36,950 nucleotides of DNA, from positions 1 to 36,950 of the forward strand of contig CALEVL010000217.1 of assembly GCA_937924675.1 (NCBI GenBank), in the 5' to 3' direction. Positions 34,666 through 36,950 of the stretch are shown piece by piece; positions within the stretch are counted from its first letter, which is position 1; every line of letters begins with the position of its first letter. Below the pieces are notes generated by a model, which worked only from the letters and a program-made list of their open reading frames with translations, searched no databases and was not told where the DNA came from. The stretch is from an uncultured Ignavibacteria bacterium (GTDB taxonomy: Bacteria; Bacteroidota; Ignavibacteria; Tepidaquicellales; Tepidaquicellaceae). Both the position numbers and the translations under genes were made by a program.

Positions 34666-35505
34666 TCAGATTCTTAAAAGTTTGTCTGCTATCTTGATTG
34701 CTCTGTAGTTTTCTTCAACATCATGTACTCGCAATATATCTGCTCCTAAGCCTATTGCTGCAGTATTTGCTGAGATTGTTCCGTATATCCTCTCGTTTAC
34801 GGGCGTCGAAATGATCTTGTCAATAAAACTCTTTCTTGAAAGCCCTACTAATACAGGATAACCCAGTTGCTTCAACAAGCTTACATTCCTTATGAGTTCA
34901 ATGTTATGTTCAAGTGTCTTGCCAAAACCAATACCGGGGTCAACTATTATCTGAGTAATGCCCGCATCTGCTGCCAATCCCGCCGAATATCGCAGATATT
35001 CTTCAACCTCCGAAACGACATTTTCATAAAACGGATCAGTCTGCATATTCTCGGGTGTTCCTTTGATATGCATAAGTATGCAGGAGGCTTTATGCTTTGC
35101 AGTAACTTCCGCCATCTTCGCATCAAATCGAAATCCGCTGATATCATTCACTATACATGCGCCCGCTTTGAGACATTCATCAGCAACTTCACTCTTATAA
35201 GTATCAATCGAAATCGGAATATGAAGTATTTTTGAGATCGCATCAACTACCGGAACCACTCTCTCCATTTCTTCATCGGTAGTTAATTTCATTGCACCGG
35301 GCCTTGTTGATTCCCCGCCTACATCAATAAAGTCGGCACCATTGTTCTGCATCATTATTGCATCACTGATCACTTTATCCAACTTTACTGAAGATTCGAA
35401 ATATTTTCCTCCATCGGAGAAAGAGTCCGGAGTAATGTTCAGCACTCCCATCAAAAAAGTTCTTTTGCCAAACTCATACTCAACGTTGCCAAACATGTAT
35501 TTCAA
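34666..35505 (-). CDS. folP: Dihydropteroate synthase
   Basis: A 279-residue cytoplasmic TIM-barrel enzyme that joins para-aminobenzoate to dihydropterin pyrophosphate in folate synthesis. Both signature regions are present: GVLNITPDSFSDGG (~20-33) and IDVGGESTRPGA (~60-71), plus ISIDTYK (~97), VNDISG (~118), VDPGIGFGKT (~188) and VGLSRKSFI (~220). The frame can begin at TTG 35505, which overlaps the metG stop as TTGA, or at ATG 35496, three codons in; the ATG is the safer choice. It sits between metG and copA, all on the minus strand. Confidence 0.96.
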   Translation of the reverse strand: MKYMFGNVEYEFGKRTFLMGVLNITPDSFSDGGKYFESSVKLDKVISDAIMMQNNGADFIDVGGESTRPGAMKLTTDEEMERVVPVVDAISKILHIPISIDTYKSEVADECLKAGACIVNDISGFRFDAKMAEVTAKHKASCILMHIKGTPENMQTDPFYENVVSEVEEYLRYSAGLAADAGITQIIVDPGIGFGKTLEHNIELIRNVSLLKQLGYPVLVGLSRKSFIDKIISTPVNERIYGTISANTAAIGLGADILRVHDVEENYRAIKIADKLLRI

Positions 35506-36950
35506 TTTACCTCTGCTCCCGATTCTATATTGCCGTCAACTGTAACAAGGCGGAGTTCCTTACCATGCTTTGCTGCCAGAAGCATTCCCTGCGACTCAAT
35601 GCCCATCAGCTTTGACGGCTTAAGGTTATCCACAACAATGATGGACTTACCAATGAGATCTTCAGGAGTATAATACTCGGATATTCCTGATACGATTTGT
35701 TTTTCCTTATCGCCTATTTTTAACTGTAACTTCAAGAGCTTTTTGCTGTTAGGTACTTTCTCGCATTCTACAACAATACCCGTACGCAACTCTATTTTTC
35801 TGAAATCATCAATAGTTATCAGGCAATTGCCGTCATTTTCGTCACTTGAAGACTCAGCAACTTCCGGCTTTGACATCTCATCGATTTGCTTATCTTCAAT
35901 TATTGGAAACAGAATTGCATTCTCACCAAGCTCTTCACCCACTTTGATCAGAGGATTCAAAGCATCACTCCACTGCAAATCATTTTTGTCAGACTTCAGC
36001 ATGCCGAGAATCTTGTTTGATGCATCCGGAATGAAAGGCCTGAATACTATTGCAAGTGAGTAGCAAAGCCGCAGACAATCATTAATAACTCCAGCACACT
36101 TTTCGTTATCACTCTTTACAAGCTTCCATGGTTCTGTGTCATTGAAATATTTATTAGCCTGCCTTGCCAAATTCATTGCTTCAGACAATGCATCTTTGAA
36201 TCTGAATGAATCAAGATTCTTGCTTATTAGTTCAGATTGTTTTGCAACAAAATCAAACAACTCTTTAGATTCAGGAGTATCGGAAAGTCTTCCCGGTATT
36301 TTGTTGTCAAACTTATTCTTTGCAAATACAACTGTCCTGTTCACAAAATTGCCAAGTATCGCTGCCAGTTCATTGTTGTTCCTTGCCTGAAGATCCTGCC
36401 ACGTAAAGTCAGTATCCCGGTTTTCCGGTAAAGTAGCAGCCAGAGCATATCGAATTGAATCTGTACTGAATTTAGCAACAATATCTTTTACTAGAATTCC
36501 TGTCCCGCGGCTCTTTGACTGTTTCTCTCCACCGATATTAAGGAATTCATTTGCCGGAACATTGTCGGGCAGAATGTAACCGCCGTGCGCCATCAGCATA
36601 GCAGGGAATATGATGGAATGAAAAACAATATTATCTTTGCCAATGAAATGAATCAGCTTAGTTTCATTGTTCATCCAATAATCTTTCCATCCGTCAGGAT
36701 CACCTCTTTCAATGAAAAGCTCCTTGGTAGCTGAAATATAACCAATTGGAGCTTCAAACCAGACGTAGATGACTTTTCCTTCATTATCTTTCAGAGGTAC
36801 TTTTACACCCCATTCAAGATCACGCGTAATAGCTCTGTCCTTCAAGCCTGACTTTAACCAACCTTTGCAATAATTGAGAACATTTTGCTTCCAGTCTTTT
36901 TTTGTCGCAATCCATTCTTCAAGCTTCTGCTGAAAATCTGCAAGAGGAAA
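35502..36950 (-). CDS. metG: Methionyl-tRNA synthetase, C-terminal part (5' end beyond window)
   Basis: The reading frame is open to the window edge, so about 483 residues are visible and the N-terminal catalytic half with the HIGH motif is missing from view. Visible landmarks are NYCKGWLKSGLKDRAITRDL, VWFEAPIGYISATKE, FIGKDNIVFHSIIFPAML and the KMSKS loop as KQSKSRGTG, followed by the helical anticodon-binding domain (FTWQDLQARNNNELAAILGNFVNRT) and a C-terminal EMAP/Trbp111-like tRNA-binding domain (IDDFRKIELRTGIVVECEKV to LVTVDGN). The second residue of the KMSKS loop is Gln instead of Met; that position varies in the family. An internal TTG at 36845 is not the start, since conserved sequence continues upstream. 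Confidence 0.96.
   Translation of the reverse strand, partial: FPLADFQQKLEEWIATKKDWKQNVLNYCKGWLKSGLKDRAITRDLEWGVKVPLKDNEGKVIYVWFEAPIGYISATKELFIERGDPDGWKDYWMNNETKLIHFIGKDNIVFHSIIFPAMLMAHGGYILPDNVPANEFLNIGGEKQSKSRGTGILVKDIVAKFSTDSIRYALAATLPENRDTDFTWQDLQARNNNELAAILGNFVNRTVVFAKNKFDNKIPGRLSDTPESKELFDFVAKQSELISKNLDSFRFKDALSEAMNLARQANKYFNDTEPWKLVKSDNEKCAGVINDCLRLCYSLAIVFRPFIPDASNKILGMLKSDKNDLQWSDALNPLIKVGEELGENAILFPIIEDKQIDEMSKPEVAESSSDENDGNCLITIDDFRKIELRTGIVVECEKVPNSKKLLKLQLKIGDKEKQIVSGISEYYTPEDLIGKSIIVVDNLKPSKLMGIESQGMLLAAKHGKELRLVTVDGNIESGAEVN

Overview
The window looks like chromosomal DNA of an Ignavibacteria-like or related member of the Bacteroidota/Chlorobi (FCB) group. The evidence is: (i) five exported proteins ending in a type IX secretion (T9SS) type-A tail of the NYPNPFNPST kind, four of them preceded by the LPVELTSF-type fibronectin-like module common in this group; (ii) a TTG-N20-TACTTTTG promoter matching the Bacteroidota TTG/TAnnTTTG consensus; (iii) few recognisable Shine-Dalgarno sites and frequent TTG starts; (iv) AT-rich DNA. 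No tRNA, rRNA, CRISPR array, insertion sequence or phage gene was found. The assignment is by pattern only; no search was run.

Layout. 110-4130 (minus): two exported proteins, an eight-repeat SBBP propeller with a T9SS tail, then a YCF48-type propeller fused to a metallophosphoesterase-like domain and a dockerin-like tail. The phosphoesterase domain has lost several metal ligands. 4350-12177 (plus): a four-gene exopolysaccharide locus: processive GT2 synthase, outer-membrane beta-barrel, a 1110-residue membrane-anchored protein joining a GH clan-A-like barrel, a CBM9-like domain and a NodB deacetylase, and a paralogue whose NodB domain has lost its catalytic residues. 12449-21364 (plus): four T9SS cargo genes in a row, each with its own terminator. 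The first has an NHL-like propeller; the other three carry IgGFc-binding-type domains. All four share the same C-terminal half. 21435-22896 (minus): tsaD and a small lipoprotein. 22988-25166 (plus): a conserved exported protein often mislabelled asparagine synthetase B, and a metal/cobalamin-type periplasmic binding lipoprotein. 25518-28259 (plus): an ABC-F ATPase and a small beta-barrel protein. 28383-32390 (plus): a glycan cassette (GT-C membrane transferase, SAM methyltransferase, SDR sugar epimerase, DPM1-like GT2). 32387-36950 (minus): copper P-type ATPase, folP, and metG running off the window edge.

How the genes work together. The exopolysaccharide locus appears to be a self-contained synthesis, modification and export unit resembling in parts list, but not in domain order, the Pga (PgaABCD) and YaiP/YaiO systems. 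It is followed directly by a cluster of surface proteins that could be displayed in or on such a matrix. That link is inference from adjacency. The 28383-32390 cassette looks like lipid-linked sugar synthesis (DPM1-like enzyme) with a GT-C acceptor transferase. The remaining genes are housekeeping.

The most notable observations are the two inactivated-enzyme domains (gene at 110-2458 and gene at 10336-12177), the synthase/GH/deacetylase locus itself, the modular IgGFc/T9SS array with near-identical C-terminal DNA, and a 9-bp perfect inverted repeat bracketing the promoter that precedes the array.
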